A stretch of 16,565 bases of DNA from Planctomycetota bacterium (GTDB taxonomy: Bacteria; Planctomycetota; Planctomycetia; Pirellulales; Thermoguttaceae), in assembly GCA_021784975.1 (NCBI GenBank), contig JAJYGU010000391.1, positions 1 to 16,565 on the forward strand, written 5' to 3'. A program made the translations under genes and the position numbers. The first letter of the stretch is position 1. Every line of letters begins with the position of its first letter. Below, piece after piece: positions 7,356 through 14,247 of the stretch. Under the pieces are notes generated by a model. That model made no database searches, had not been told where the DNA came from, and worked only from the letters and a program-made list of their open reading frames with translations.

Positions 7356-7429
7356 CGTCACGCTCCGCGTGACGTTGTAGCCATACTCGTCACGTTCCGC
7401 GTAACGCCTGCCTCGCGCGGAGCGTGAGG
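7356..7429. repeat. three copies of a ~19-nt CACGCTCCGCGTG palindrome
   Basis: Near-identical palindromes occur at 7356-7374 (CGTCACGCTCCGCGTGACG), 7388-7406 (CGTCACGTTCCGCGTAACG) and, in inverted form with changes, 7411-7429. They fill the space between two minus-strand genes. The pattern fits a REP-like dispersed element, possibly also acting as a terminator. Confidence 0.6.
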
Positions 7430-7468
7430 GGCACGGTTCCGCGCGCCGCGCCCGAGGAGTACGGCGGC

Positions 7469-8791
7469 CTATTCGCCGCGGAGTTGGAGCCCCAAGGCAT
7501 GCAGCTTCTCGCGGACCTCGTTGAGGCTGGTCACACCAAAGTTCTTACATTCCAACAGATCGTCGCCGGTGCGGCGAACCAGGTCGCCCAGGGTGTTGAT
7601 GCCCAGGCGGATCATGCACTTTCGGGCACGGACCGAGAGGTTCAAGTCGGCGATGGGCCGGCTCAGCAGGGCCTGCTCGTCGGCGGTGAGGGTTTCCGGC
7701 TCGACCACCTCGGCCACCGGGCGGGCCTGGGCGAACTGGCCCAACCGCAGCCCCTTGGTGGCCAGCATCTCCTTGATCTCGACGAGGCTCGTCTCCCCGA
7801 AATTCTTGCTGGAGAGCAATTCCTGCTCGGTCGAGCGGCAGAGATCGCCGAGCGTCAGGATGCCCATTTTTTGCAGACAGTTGCGGCTGCGGACCGACAA
7901 CTCGAAATCGGTCACCGGCACGTTCAGCACCTGATTCATGCGGTCGCGTTTCTTCTGGGCATCCTCGTCGTAGTATTGTTCGTGCGAAGCCTCGGTATCT
8001 TTGAAGTAGAGCGCGGCCCGCTTATGTTCGGGATACACGTCCAGGATCCGCTGATAGCATTGGGCGGCCCGGTCATATTGGTCGCGATCTTCGTAGAGCA
8101 ACCCGAGGTTGATCAAGGAACCGACGTGGGCCGGAAAATGGGCGACCGACCGCTGGTAAAGGTCCATGGCGACCTGGTCGTTGCCGCGGCGGTCGTTCTC
8201 CAGGGCGAGACCGAACAAAGCCGACGGGTTCTCGCCGTCGGCCTCTACGGCCCGCTCGTACAAGGCCACCACCTCGTTGGGATTGCTGCCCAGGGCAGCC
8301 ACGGTGGCCGCCCGCTGGGCGAGGTACTCGGCGGTCTGTTCGATCGCCCCGGACAGCGAATCGAGCGCGGCCAACGCGGCAGCCGGATCGTTGGAGTAGC
8401 GAAGGGCCTCGGCGCGGCCGAGGGCACACTCGTCAGCCGAGTAGCCCGCCAGCCCGGCGGCCTTGTAGGCTTCCAATGCTTGGGAATACTCCTGCCGGGC
8501 GAAATGAGACTTGGCCAGGTAGAAGTGGGCCAGGGCCCCGCCGTCGCCTTGCTTGAGCGCCTCAATGGCTCGGAAGTAGCGCCCTAACAGATAAAGACAG
8601 ACCCCCAGGCGGACATTACTGGCCGGGGTCTGCTCCGTGCGACTCTGAAGCTCGCCCACCGCGTCGCGAAGGACCTGATACTGCGAGAAATCGTGGGCGA
8701 TGGCTTGCTGCATCTGCCGCACTTCGCGGGGACCGAAGGTTTCGTTGAGCAATACGGACTGCTTCAAATCAAACTCAAGGCTTTGCGCCAT
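7469..8791 (-). CDS. TPR protein with two tandem RNA polymerase alpha-CTD domains
   Basis: This is a 440-aa cytosolic protein with GGAG 9 nt before ATG 8791. Residues ~55-265 are TPR-like helix pairs; clear units are near 88-112, 170-185, 190-215 and 222-250. Two copies of the RNA polymerase alpha C-terminal domain follow. Copy 1 (about 294-351) contains FELSVRSRNCL and KNFGETSLVEIKEML. Copy 2 (about 380-440) contains LNLSVRARKCM and KNFGVTSLNEVREKL. Relative to E. coli alpha, Arg265 (UP-element contact) is kept in both (R301, R388). Asn268 is kept in copy 1 (N304) but is Lys in copy 2 (K391). Lys298 is Thr in both, while Ser299 is kept. There is no alpha-NTD. The protein could bind AT-rich minor grooves or activators in place of the polymerase alpha tail, with TPRs recruiting a partner. 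The role is inferred; planctomycete relatives exist but I know of no studied one. Confidence 0.85.
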   Translation of the reverse strand: MAQSLEFDLKQSVLLNETFGPREVRQMQQAIAHDFSQYQVLRDAVGELQSRTEQTPASNVRLGVCLYLLGRYFRAIEALKQGDGGALAHFYLAKSHFARQEYSQALEAYKAAGLAGYSADECALGRAEALRYSNDPAAALAALDSLSGAIEQTAEYLAQRAATVAALGSNPNEVVALYERAVEADGENPSALFGLALENDRRGNDQVAMDLYQRSVAHFPAHVGSLINLGLLYEDRDQYDRAAQCYQRILDVYPEHKRAALYFKDTEASHEQYYDEDAQKKRDRMNQVLNVPVTDFELSVRSRNCLQKMGILTLGDLCRSTEQELLSSKNFGETSLVEIKEMLATKGLRLGQFAQARPVAEVVEPETLTADEQALLSRPIADLNLSVRARKCMIRLGINTLGDLVRRTGDDLLECKNFGVTSLNEVREKLHALGLQLRGE

Positions 8792-8889
8792 TGCAACTTA
8801 CTCCAAAATGCAGCATCGGGGGTTGAGCCACGCCGACCGCTAATTCACCAATTTCATCAGCGGGGCAACCAACCGACCGACTCGCAAGA

Positions 8890-8962
8890 GCCAGCGAAGG
8901 GAGTCGAACCCTTAACCCCCGCATTACGAATGCGGTGCTCTGCCGATTGAAGCTACGCTGGC
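8890..8962 (-). tRNA. tRNA-Thr (anticodon CGT)
   Basis: This 73-nt cloverleaf reads on the minus strand. The acceptor stem is GCCAGCG/CGCTGGC (7 bp). The D arm is GCT/AGC with a GG-containing loop. The anticodon arm is CCGCA-TTCGTAA-TGCGG with anticodon CGT (reads ACG). The T arm is AAGGG-TTCGACT-CCCTT. The discriminator is T, as allowed for Thr. CCA is not encoded. It lies 98 nt upstream of the TPR/alphaCTD gene on the same strand. Confidence 0.93.
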
Positions 8963-8982
8963 AAGTTATTTCGTATCAACGA

Positions 8983-9013
8983 CTTATAGCGACAGCCGCT
9001 ACCGGTGCCACAA
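8983..9013 (-). promoter_or_regulatory. candidate tRNA-Thr promoter
   Basis: On the minus strand a TATAAG box (8983-8988) lies about 20 nt upstream of the tRNA 5' end. A TTGTGG (9008-9013) sits 19 nt further up, and a TTGAAA overlaps just beyond at 9014-9019 with poorer spacing. The -10 box is good; the -35 spacing is long. Confidence 0.3.
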
Positions 9014-9323
9014 TTTCAAATGCGGTGCTCGGCGCCGAGAAACCGCTATTTTAATGCAGATTCTTTCCACCGCCAAGTCCTGTCGCGGGACGCGCGCAAG
9101 GCAACGATGCTACCGCTGACGCTATTGGACCGGAGCCGGCCGCATGCCTCCCCGGTCGGCCCCAATGGGCGCGGGTGGGCAGGCTGCCGGTGCCATGTCT
9201 CGGGTGGTGTCGCATGAACCGCTCTTGACCTTTGGGCGGCAGCTTGCTATTGAACGCTTTCTCCATATTGCCTCTCCTCCGGATGTGGTGGCCGGGCCCG
9301 GTTTTTGCGTGAAGGGGTTGGTG

Positions 9324-10625
9324 GTGAAAGCCGCGAGCGTTTTGCGCTGCCTGCTGGTGGCCTGCTGGGTCTCGATGGCCGTGCCGGCGGCGGCGCAGCG
9401 TGAGCAATTCCCCACCCCGGTCCAGTCGCCAGCCGTGCCCCCGACGCCGGCCGCGCCCGTCGGCGGACCGGTAGCGAGCCCGGCCCCGCCCACGTACACA
9501 CCCATGCCCGGCGCGGCCCCAATGTCCCCGCTTACGCCGCCACCGACTTATGCGGCTCCGGCAGCCCCCACGCCCATACCTGGAGCCGCGGGGGCCGGTG
9601 TGCCGGCGGCGTCGCCGACTGCCCCGTATGCGGCACCGACTTATGGTGCCCCAGCTCCGTATGCTCCGCCACCGGCGAACTTCAACGGTACCATTCAACC
9701 GCCCACCGGTTGGGACCCCTACGCCGCACCGGTTGCCCCGCCGGGGACGCTGTTGCCTCAAGACCCCTACTTCCCATGCGGTCCGCAGATCAGTATGGCG
9801 GCGATGCAGAAGTTCGTGCAGCACGTGGACTTTAACTACGATTGGTTTGCCGGGCACGGCGAGAACGAGTTGGGCATCAACGACGTCAATCTGGACGTGA
9901 CCTTCGCCATCCCGCTGTTCCAGAACATCGCCACACCGCTTCTGATCACGCCCGGTTTCGCCGTCCACTATTGGGAAGGGCCGGTGTCGGTGCCGCCGGA
10001 GCCGGCGGACCTGCCGCCGCGAACCTATGACGCCTACCTCGATTTCTGTTGGAACCCGCAGATCTCCCCCTGGTTCGGAGCGGAACTGAACTTTCGCACC
10101 GGCTTGTACAGCGATTTCGACGTCGTCAGCAGCGCCGCCTTCCGCTTCATGGGCAAGGGTTTGGCGGTCATCCGCCTGTCGGACCACATGGTGTTGAAAG
10201 CCGGGGTGTGGTATATCGACCGCGTGCTGGTGAAAATCCTGCCGGCCGGCGGACTCGTCTGGACCCCGAACCCCGACGTCTACTTCGACATCCTGTTCCC
10301 CAATCCCAAGATTGGCAAACGGCTGGCGACGTTGGGCACCACCGAGTGGTGGCTGATTGCCGACGGCTGCTACGGCGGCGGCAGTTGGTTTATCAGACGC
10401 AATAGCGGCCTGGCGCCTCCCGGACCTGCCGACGGCACCGAGACCAATTTCGACTACAACGACGTTGAAATCGCCGTCGGACTAGAGTTCAGGACGGTGC
10501 GGCATCTCGACGGGCTGTTCGAGATCGGCGGCTCGTTCTCTCGCCAGTTGGTGTACCAGGACAACCAGCCGCAGTTCTATTTTCCCAACAGCACGGTGTT
10601 CATCCGGGCAGGGCTGACGTACTAG
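9324..10625 (+). CDS. secreted proline-rich protein with outer-membrane-barrel-like domain (paralogue 1)
   Basis: I chose GTG 9324 because AAGGGG lies 6 nt upstream and it yields a classical signal peptide, MKAASVLRCLLVACWVSMAV, with cleavage after PAAA (residues 21-24). The open frame continues upstream to 9144, but that part is not protein-like. The product is 433 aa. A Pro/Ala-rich, probably disordered linker (about 27-130) has repeated PTYxAPxAP-type units. A domain of about 280 residues follows, with alternating aromatic/hydrophobic strands and a terminal aromatic residue (FIRAGLTY), typical of an outer-membrane beta-barrel. Conserved with the next gene are LITPGFAVH, DLPPR, YSDFD, GGLVWTP, LFPNPKI and FIRR. 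No enzymatic motif is seen. It is probably an envelope protein of unknown function; a transport or structural role is possible. Confidence 0.72.
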   Translation: MKAASVLRCLLVACWVSMAVPAAAQREQFPTPVQSPAVPPTPAAPVGGPVASPAPPTYTPMPGAAPMSPLTPPPTYAAPAAPTPIPGAAGAGVPAASPTAPYAAPTYGAPAPYAPPPANFNGTIQPPTGWDPYAAPVAPPGTLLPQDPYFPCGPQISMAAMQKFVQHVDFNYDWFAGHGENELGINDVNLDVTFAIPLFQNIATPLLITPGFAVHYWEGPVSVPPEPADLPPRTYDAYLDFCWNPQISPWFGAELNFRTGLYSDFDVVSSAAFRFMGKGLAVIRLSDHMVLKAGVWYIDRVLVKILPAGGLVWTPNPDVYFDILFPNPKIGKRLATLGTTEWWLIADGCYGGGSWFIRRNSGLAPPGPADGTETNFDYNDVEIAVGLEFRTVRHLDGLFEIGGSFSRQLVYQDNQPQFYFPNSTVFIRAGLTY

Positions 10626-10669
10626 GCGATCCCGGAGATTTGTGATTCCAACCGCGGCCAGCCTTGTCT

Positions 10670-10742
10670 TTTCCGCTTTGGGCTTCATGCCTTCGGCTTT
10701 CCGCTTTCGGCTTTCCGCCTTCTGCTGTCCGCCTTCCGCCCG
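10670..10742. repeat. degenerate CTTTCCG/CTTTCGG simple repeat
   Basis: About ten imperfect 6-8-nt units of the form (G/T)CTTTCCGC, CTTTCGG and CCTTCCGCC follow one another between the two barrel genes. On the minus strand they translate as KPKAESR-like peptides, a signature of a short intergenic satellite rather than coding. It lies just upstream of paralogue 2 and separates it from paralogue 1. Confidence 0.6.
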
Positions 10743-10755
10743 TCGTCGCCGAGCG

Positions 10756-11751
10756 ATGGCGCGTGTCGCCGCCGCGATGCTCGTCGCCGCGGCGCTGGCG
10801 CCTGCGTGCTTGGCCCAGGTGATCCGCCTGCCGGCTGTCGCCCCGCCCGATGAAGGACCGCCGGGACAATTGGTGTCGCACCCGGATTCGTCTGCTGAAA
10901 TTCTTCAAGCGCCGGGCCAGAATGAGCCGCCCTTGGAGACGGAGTCGAAGCTGCCGCCAGGCGTCCGCAACGGGTTCTTTCAAAAGGTCCTGTTCGACGG
11001 CGACTGGCTGGCGGGGGGTGGCTCGGACGGCCTGGGCATCGAGGACTTGCACCTGCAAGGCGTCTTTGCCCTGCCGTGCCCGACGCGGAACTCGCCGCTG
11101 GTGATGACGCCCGGCTTTGCCGTGCACTTCTTGCAGCCGCCGGCGGCCGCCGACTTGCCGCCGCGAATCTACGACGCGGTGATGCAATTCCGCTGGCTCT
11201 CGCAGGTGACGCACGCATTGGGCCTCGACCTGGCGGTGACACCGGGGGTCTACAGCGACTTCGATCAAGAGAGCAGCAAGGCATTCCGGGTGTCAGCCCA
11301 TGCGGCCATGGCCTGGACGTGGACGGAGACCGCCAAGCTGGTGCTCGGGGCCGCCTATCTCGATCGGCCGGATGTGGAAGCCATTCCCATCGGCGGGCTG
11401 ATCTGGACGCCGCGGAACGACTGGCAGTTCGACCTGCTCTTCCCGGAGCCGAAGATTGCCCACCGCGTTGCCTGGACCGGGCAATTGGGCGACGACATCC
11501 AGGATTGGGTCTATCTCCGCGGCGAGGCCGCCGGCGACGCCTGGGCCATCCGCCGAGCCGACGGCACCGCCGACCAGGTGGTGTTGAGCGACTACCGGAT
11601 CATCGTCGGCATGGAGCGCAAGGTGACCGGCGGAGTAAGTTCCAAGTTCGAGGTGGGCTACGTCTTCGATCGCCGCATCCGCTACACCAGCGGCACGCCC
11701 GACGTCTGGCCGGCCAGCACGGTCATGGTGCGCGGCGGTTTGGCATACTGA
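10756..11751 (+). CDS. secreted outer-membrane-barrel-like protein (paralogue 2)
   Basis: This is a 331-aa protein from ATG 10756. A longer frame to 10642 runs through the simple repeat and is rejected. Residues 1-20 form a signal peptide ending ACLA|Q. The mature domain aligns by eye with the preceding gene over its whole barrel region: MTPGFAVHF, DLPPRIYDAVMQFRW, GVYSDFDQESSKAFR, YLDRPDVEAIPIGGLIWTP, LFPEPKIAHRVAW, WAIRR and a terminal MVRGGLAY. It lacks the long proline-rich linker of its neighbour. The tandem arrangement on one strand, 130 nt apart, suggests duplication. The ribosome site is weak (GAGCG), so it may be translated at a different level from its neighbour. Function is unknown; an envelope location is inferred from the signal peptide and C-terminal aromatic residue. 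Confidence 0.72.
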   Translation: MARVAAAMLVAAALAPACLAQVIRLPAVAPPDEGPPGQLVSHPDSSAEILQAPGQNEPPLETESKLPPGVRNGFFQKVLFDGDWLAGGGSDGLGIEDLHLQGVFALPCPTRNSPLVMTPGFAVHFLQPPAAADLPPRIYDAVMQFRWLSQVTHALGLDLAVTPGVYSDFDQESSKAFRVSAHAAMAWTWTETAKLVLGAAYLDRPDVEAIPIGGLIWTPRNDWQFDLLFPEPKIAHRVAWTGQLGDDIQDWVYLRGEAAGDAWAIRRADGTADQVVLSDYRIIVGMERKVTGGVSSKFEVGYVFDRRIRYTSGTPDVWPASTVMVRGGLAY

Positions 11752-11775
11752 TGTCGGGAGCGTATGTTTTGATGT

Positions 11776-12021
11776 ATGAGGACCACGATCCGCGTGAACG
11801 ACGATTTGCTCTCGAGGGCCAAGGCCGAAGCGCTCCGCAGTGGCCGGACCCTGACCGCCGTAATCGAAGATGCCTTGCGTCAGACATTGTCGGCCAAGAA
11901 GAGAGGGCCTGAAAAGCGGCGGATTCGGTTGAAGGCGTCAGGAAAAGGGGGCCTCTGCCCCGGCGTGGACTTGGATCGATCCGCGGAACTGCTAGACATC
12001 CTGGATGACATCCACCGATGA
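11776..12021 (+). CDS. vapB: VapB-type ribbon-helix-helix antitoxin
   Basis: This is an 81-aa protein. Residues 2-40 form an RHH DNA-binding domain: strand RTTIRVNDDLL followed by helices AKAEALRSGRTLTAVIEDALRQTL. The C-terminal tail, GLCPGVDLDRSAELLDIL (59-76), matches the toxin-wrapping segment (GLxPGVDLDxSxxLLDxM) of VapB antitoxins of this class. Such proteins bind and block a PIN-domain RNase and repress their own operon. The stop overlaps the next start (ATGA at 12018-12021), the usual vapBC coupling. No strong ribosome site is seen; GGGAG lies 15 nt upstream. The frame is intact although the partner toxin is not. Confidence 0.82.
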   Translation: MRTTIRVNDDLLSRAKAEALRSGRTLTAVIEDALRQTLSAKKRGPEKRRIRLKASGKGGLCPGVDLDRSAELLDILDDIHR

Positions 12022-12169
12022 TGCTCTTGGATGCGAACGTGCTGGTCTACGCCTTTCGTCGCGACCTTCCGCAGCACAAGCCTTATTCAAGCTGGCTTGC
12101 GAATGGCTCACCGCTGACCGCGACTACAGCCGGTTTCCGGGGTTGCGCTGGAGGACCCCGCTGGCCTGA
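12018..12169 (+). pseudogene. vapC: VapC PIN-domain toxin with its middle deleted
   Basis: The gene begins correctly: MMLLDANVLVYAFRRDLPQHK, with the first catalytic Asp at residue 5. From about 12085 onward the original frame gives nonsense. A different frame (+2) encodes ACEWLTADRDYSRFPGLRWR, then TPLA and a TGA (12167-12169). That is exactly the expected C-terminus of this PIN family, whose known form is (V/L)STDRDFxRFPGLRWxNPL. About 90 residues carrying the middle Glu and Asp ligands are absent and the ends are out of frame, so an RNase cannot be made. The junction lies near 12083-12098. It ends 4 nt before the convergent methyltransferase gene. Confidence 0.75.
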
Positions 12170-12173
12170 ATCA

Positions 12174-13274
12174 TCACGACTCGCCCTTTGGCATACCGAC
12201 CAAACGCTTCCGCCGGAAGGGAACCTGCAAGGCCGCCACGCAGATTTCGCGGCGATTGTGTTGAATCTGCCGGGCACGCACTTCGTTGTAGCCCCAACTG
12301 CGAATCCGTTCGAGGTACTGCGGCACCTGCTCGGCCAATTTCCATTGCGGCAGCTTCAGCGTCAGCAACAGGCCGCGGATGTTGATTTGCGGGTGGGTGA
12401 CAATCGCTTCTACCGCCGTGAGCGTGTAGTTCGGGGCCACGTTCATGTCCGCGGTCAGCCAACGGATCTTGCGGAATTCGCGGCGCCGCACCTGGGTGCT
12501 CCGCTTGCGGATGTGGGTAAACCGCGGATGCTCGAGCACCGCCGGGGCCATCTCGGCCGGGTCGATGCCGGTGACCGTGTAACCGCGGGCGAGCAAAGCC
12601 TGGCTGGCCCCGCCCGGCGCGCTGCCGATCTCGGCCACCCGCGCGTCGTGAGGGATTGGCAGCCGCGACCACCGTAGGGCTTCCTCCATCTTCAACCATG
12701 CCCGCGACACCGCCTCGGCCGGCAACTCCAAGGCCATCATCCCGCCAGGATAGCGCGAGGCCCTCGGCCCGACACGATGGTATCCGATCCACCATTGGTC
12801 CGGCTCAACGAGGATGCAGTCGAGGACCCGCTGCCGCCGCCGGGCGGGCCGCAGCGGATCGTCGGCGTGGGCTGCCAGCGTATGGGGGCAAGGGCCACTC
12901 GCCAACAAGGCACGGTGGGCCGCGATGGCCTCCGGCGTGATCGAGGGCTCGAAGCCGTGCTCACCGGGGGCGGCTCGGTCGCGCTCCCAGACGTGGATTC
13001 GCTGCACAACTTGCCCGGCCGCCAGCTTCCATGCCCCGCGGGCCAATTCTTCCGGGCGGCCGCCGGCGACCTTGCCGATCGAGAAGCCATAGGCGCGGGC
13101 GAACACCGACTCCAGGTCGAAGTCGTCGGCCAGGCCGTGCTGCTCGGGCAGCTTGAAGGTCAGAAAACCGGGCCGCGAGAAAGCAAATCGAAAGCCCGGC
13201 CAGCGACGGGCGATCTCCCTCTTCACCGCCGCTTCGGCGCCGATCTGGCAGGTAATGAACAAAAAGTCGGGCAT
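12174..13274 (-). CDS. FtsJ/RlmM-like 2'-O-ribose rRNA methyltransferase
   Basis: This is a 366-aa protein from ATG 13274; a TTG three codons earlier is possible. An N-terminal region (about 1-170) resembles the THUMP-like part of RlmM, with FITCQIGAEAAVKREIA and SRPGFLTFKL. It is followed by a Rossmann methyltransferase. The SAM loop is AEIGSAPGGASQALL, and GIDPAEM marks the acidic end of strand 2. The FtsJ-type K-D-K-E tetrad is visible, numbered from the TTG: K198 (SRAWLKMEEA), D279 (WLTADMN), K310 (LLLTLKLPQW) and E346 (NRREICVAAL). This supports AdoMet-dependent 2'-O methylation of a ribose in RNA, by analogy with C2498 of 23S rRNA. The exact site is not known. nrdR lies upstream on the same strand. 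Confidence 0.78.
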   Translation of the reverse strand: MPDFLFITCQIGAEAAVKREIARRWPGFRFAFSRPGFLTFKLPEQHGLADDFDLESVFARAYGFSIGKVAGGRPEELARGAWKLAAGQVVQRIHVWERDRAAPGEHGFEPSITPEAIAAHRALLASGPCPHTLAAHADDPLRPARRRQRVLDCILVEPDQWWIGYHRVGPRASRYPGGMMALELPAEAVSRAWLKMEEALRWSRLPIPHDARVAEIGSAPGGASQALLARGYTVTGIDPAEMAPAVLEHPRFTHIRKRSTQVRRREFRKIRWLTADMNVAPNYTLTAVEAIVTHPQINIRGLLLTLKLPQWKLAEQVPQYLERIRSWGYNEVRARQIQHNRREICVAALQVPFRRKRLVGMPKGES

Positions 13275-13443
13275 CGAAGACAAGCGGGCGAAGAGGTTTA
13301 CCGTCGCTCCGGTGCACGGCTTTGCTCGGCCAAATCGCGGCGACGGGTATGTAGTAACTCGCCACGCCCGATTGTCCGAACGTCATCGGAGCCGAGTGTC
13401 ATTAACGCGAGAATTATCCCCTCCCCGTCGACAAACTTGACAC

Positions 13444-13911
13444 TTACTCGTTCTTTCGCGATTCCGCCAGCATCGGCTTCAGTTCTTCGACGAAATCCCG
13501 CACGTCTTTGAACTGCCGGTAGACGCTGGCGAAGCGGACGTAGGCCACTTCGTCGAGATCGCGGAGGTGCTGCATCACCATTTCACCCACGTGGCGGCTC
13601 TCGACCTCCGACTCGAAGTTCTCCTCCAACTCGGTCTCCACGGCCGCAATGACCGCCTCGAGTTGTTCGTCGCTGATCGGCCGCTTCCAGCAGGCCTTTT
13701 CCAAGCCCTGCTTGATCTTGGCGTGGTTGAAGGGCTCGCGGCTGCCGTCCTTCTTGACGATTTTTACCGCGGTGGCCTCGATCCGCTCGTAGGTCGTGTA
13801 GCGGCGGTGGCAGTCCAGACATTCGCGACGCCGCCGAATGGCGAACCCATCCTGGCTGGTCCGCGAATCGAGCACGCGGTCGTTATCGGCAAGACAATAA
13901 GGGCACTTCAT
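13444..13911 (-). CDS. nrdR: transcriptional repressor NrdR
   Basis: This is a 155-aa protein, the standard length. The N-terminal zinc ribbon has Cys 3, 6, 31 and 34 (MKCPYC and CLDC). A basic DNA-binding stretch, IRRRRECLDCHRRYTTYERIE, follows. An ATP-cone (about 48-138) contains VKKDGSREPFNHAKIKQGLEKA and DEVAYVRFASVYRQFKD. The protein senses nucleotide state and represses ribonucleotide reductase genes by binding NrdR boxes. No nrd gene is in the window, so its targets lie elsewhere. The methyltransferase gene follows 169 nt downstream on the same strand and could be co-transcribed. Confidence 0.96.
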   Translation of the reverse strand: MKCPYCLADNDRVLDSRTSQDGFAIRRRRECLDCHRRYTTYERIEATAVKIVKKDGSREPFNHAKIKQGLEKACWKRPISDEQLEAVIAAVETELEENFESEVESRHVGEMVMQHLRDLDEVAYVRFASVYRQFKDVRDFVEELKPMLAESRKNE

Positions 13912-13945
13912 GGGGACGCTCGCAAACCGTTAGCTGGCACTCATT

Positions 13946-14146
13946 TTACCTCGTGCGTTGATAGGTGACTACTGCCGCCGGATGGTGCAGGCAGAGCTCG
14001 ATTTTCATGACATTGGGGCCGGCGGGCCGCGCACACGTAGTGTGGATGGCTTGGATGTCGGCCAGGATCGGCGTGTCCCGGTTGCTGGTGTTCTTGAAGT
14101 ACATTGTGATATCCCAGACAGAGCCAGTACGGCGGCGCGTATTCAA
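13946..14146 (-). pseudogene. remnant of an alpha-galactosidase-type (GH36-like) protein
   Basis: A 66-residue minus-strand frame contains WDITMYFKNTSNRDTPILAD followed by IQAI and a later LCLHH. This strongly recalls the N-terminal beta-domain of GH36-like alpha-galactosidases and related planctomycete proteins (pattern WxxxxYFxNTGxxDTPILxDIQALD). The frame has no start with a ribosome site and ends in TAA shortly after. The catalytic barrel is absent. It is an isolated fragment of about 55 recognisable residues between nrdR and the ThuA-like gene. The similarity is from memory of the motif, not a search. Confidence 0.42.
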
Positions 14147-14170
14147 GTCCGCAACCAGCCGGCGTATAAT
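14142..14170 (+). promoter_or_regulatory. promoter of the ThuA-like gene
   Basis: A perfect TATAAT (14165-14170) is preceded after exactly 17 nt by TTCAAG (14142-14147), a weak -35. Transcription would start near 14177, giving a leader of about 70 nt before the ATG at 14248. The -35 overlaps the edge of the gene remnant on the other strand. Confidence 0.5.
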
Positions 14171-14247
14171 GGTCCTACATCGGTTGGAGAGCCGCCCAGC
14201 CGCCCCTTCCTTCCCGAATACCGCCCTTTCCCGTCAGGACGCTCATC

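Noticed and set aside
7424..8587. 387-codon plus-strand frame opposite the TPR/alphaCTD gene
   Set aside because: Composition is an inverted echo of the real gene; no domain recognised.
9019..9030. 12-nt repeat of part of the tRNA anticodon arm (AATGCGGTGCTC, also at 8929-8940)
   Set aside because: Considered as an attachment site or decayed tRNA. The surrounding bases do not fold into a tRNA and the repeat is too short to separate from chance.
9144..9323. Upstream extension of paralogue 1
   Set aside because: It lacks a ribosome site and would bury the signal peptide; GTG 9324 has an ideal AAGGGG.
9051..10187. 378-codon minus-strand frame opposite paralogue 1
   Set aside because: Low-complexity Arg/Gly-rich product mirroring the proline-rich linker.
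12018..12677. A 219-codon frame that starts as VapC
   Set aside because: Only the first ~21 residues are VapC; the rest is antisense to the methyltransferase. The true VapC end is in another frame at 12098-12169.
13275..13443. GATAAT box on the minus strand upstream of the methyltransferase
   Set aside because: The -10 is good but no -35 at 16-18 nt is convincing, so it was not annotated as a promoter.
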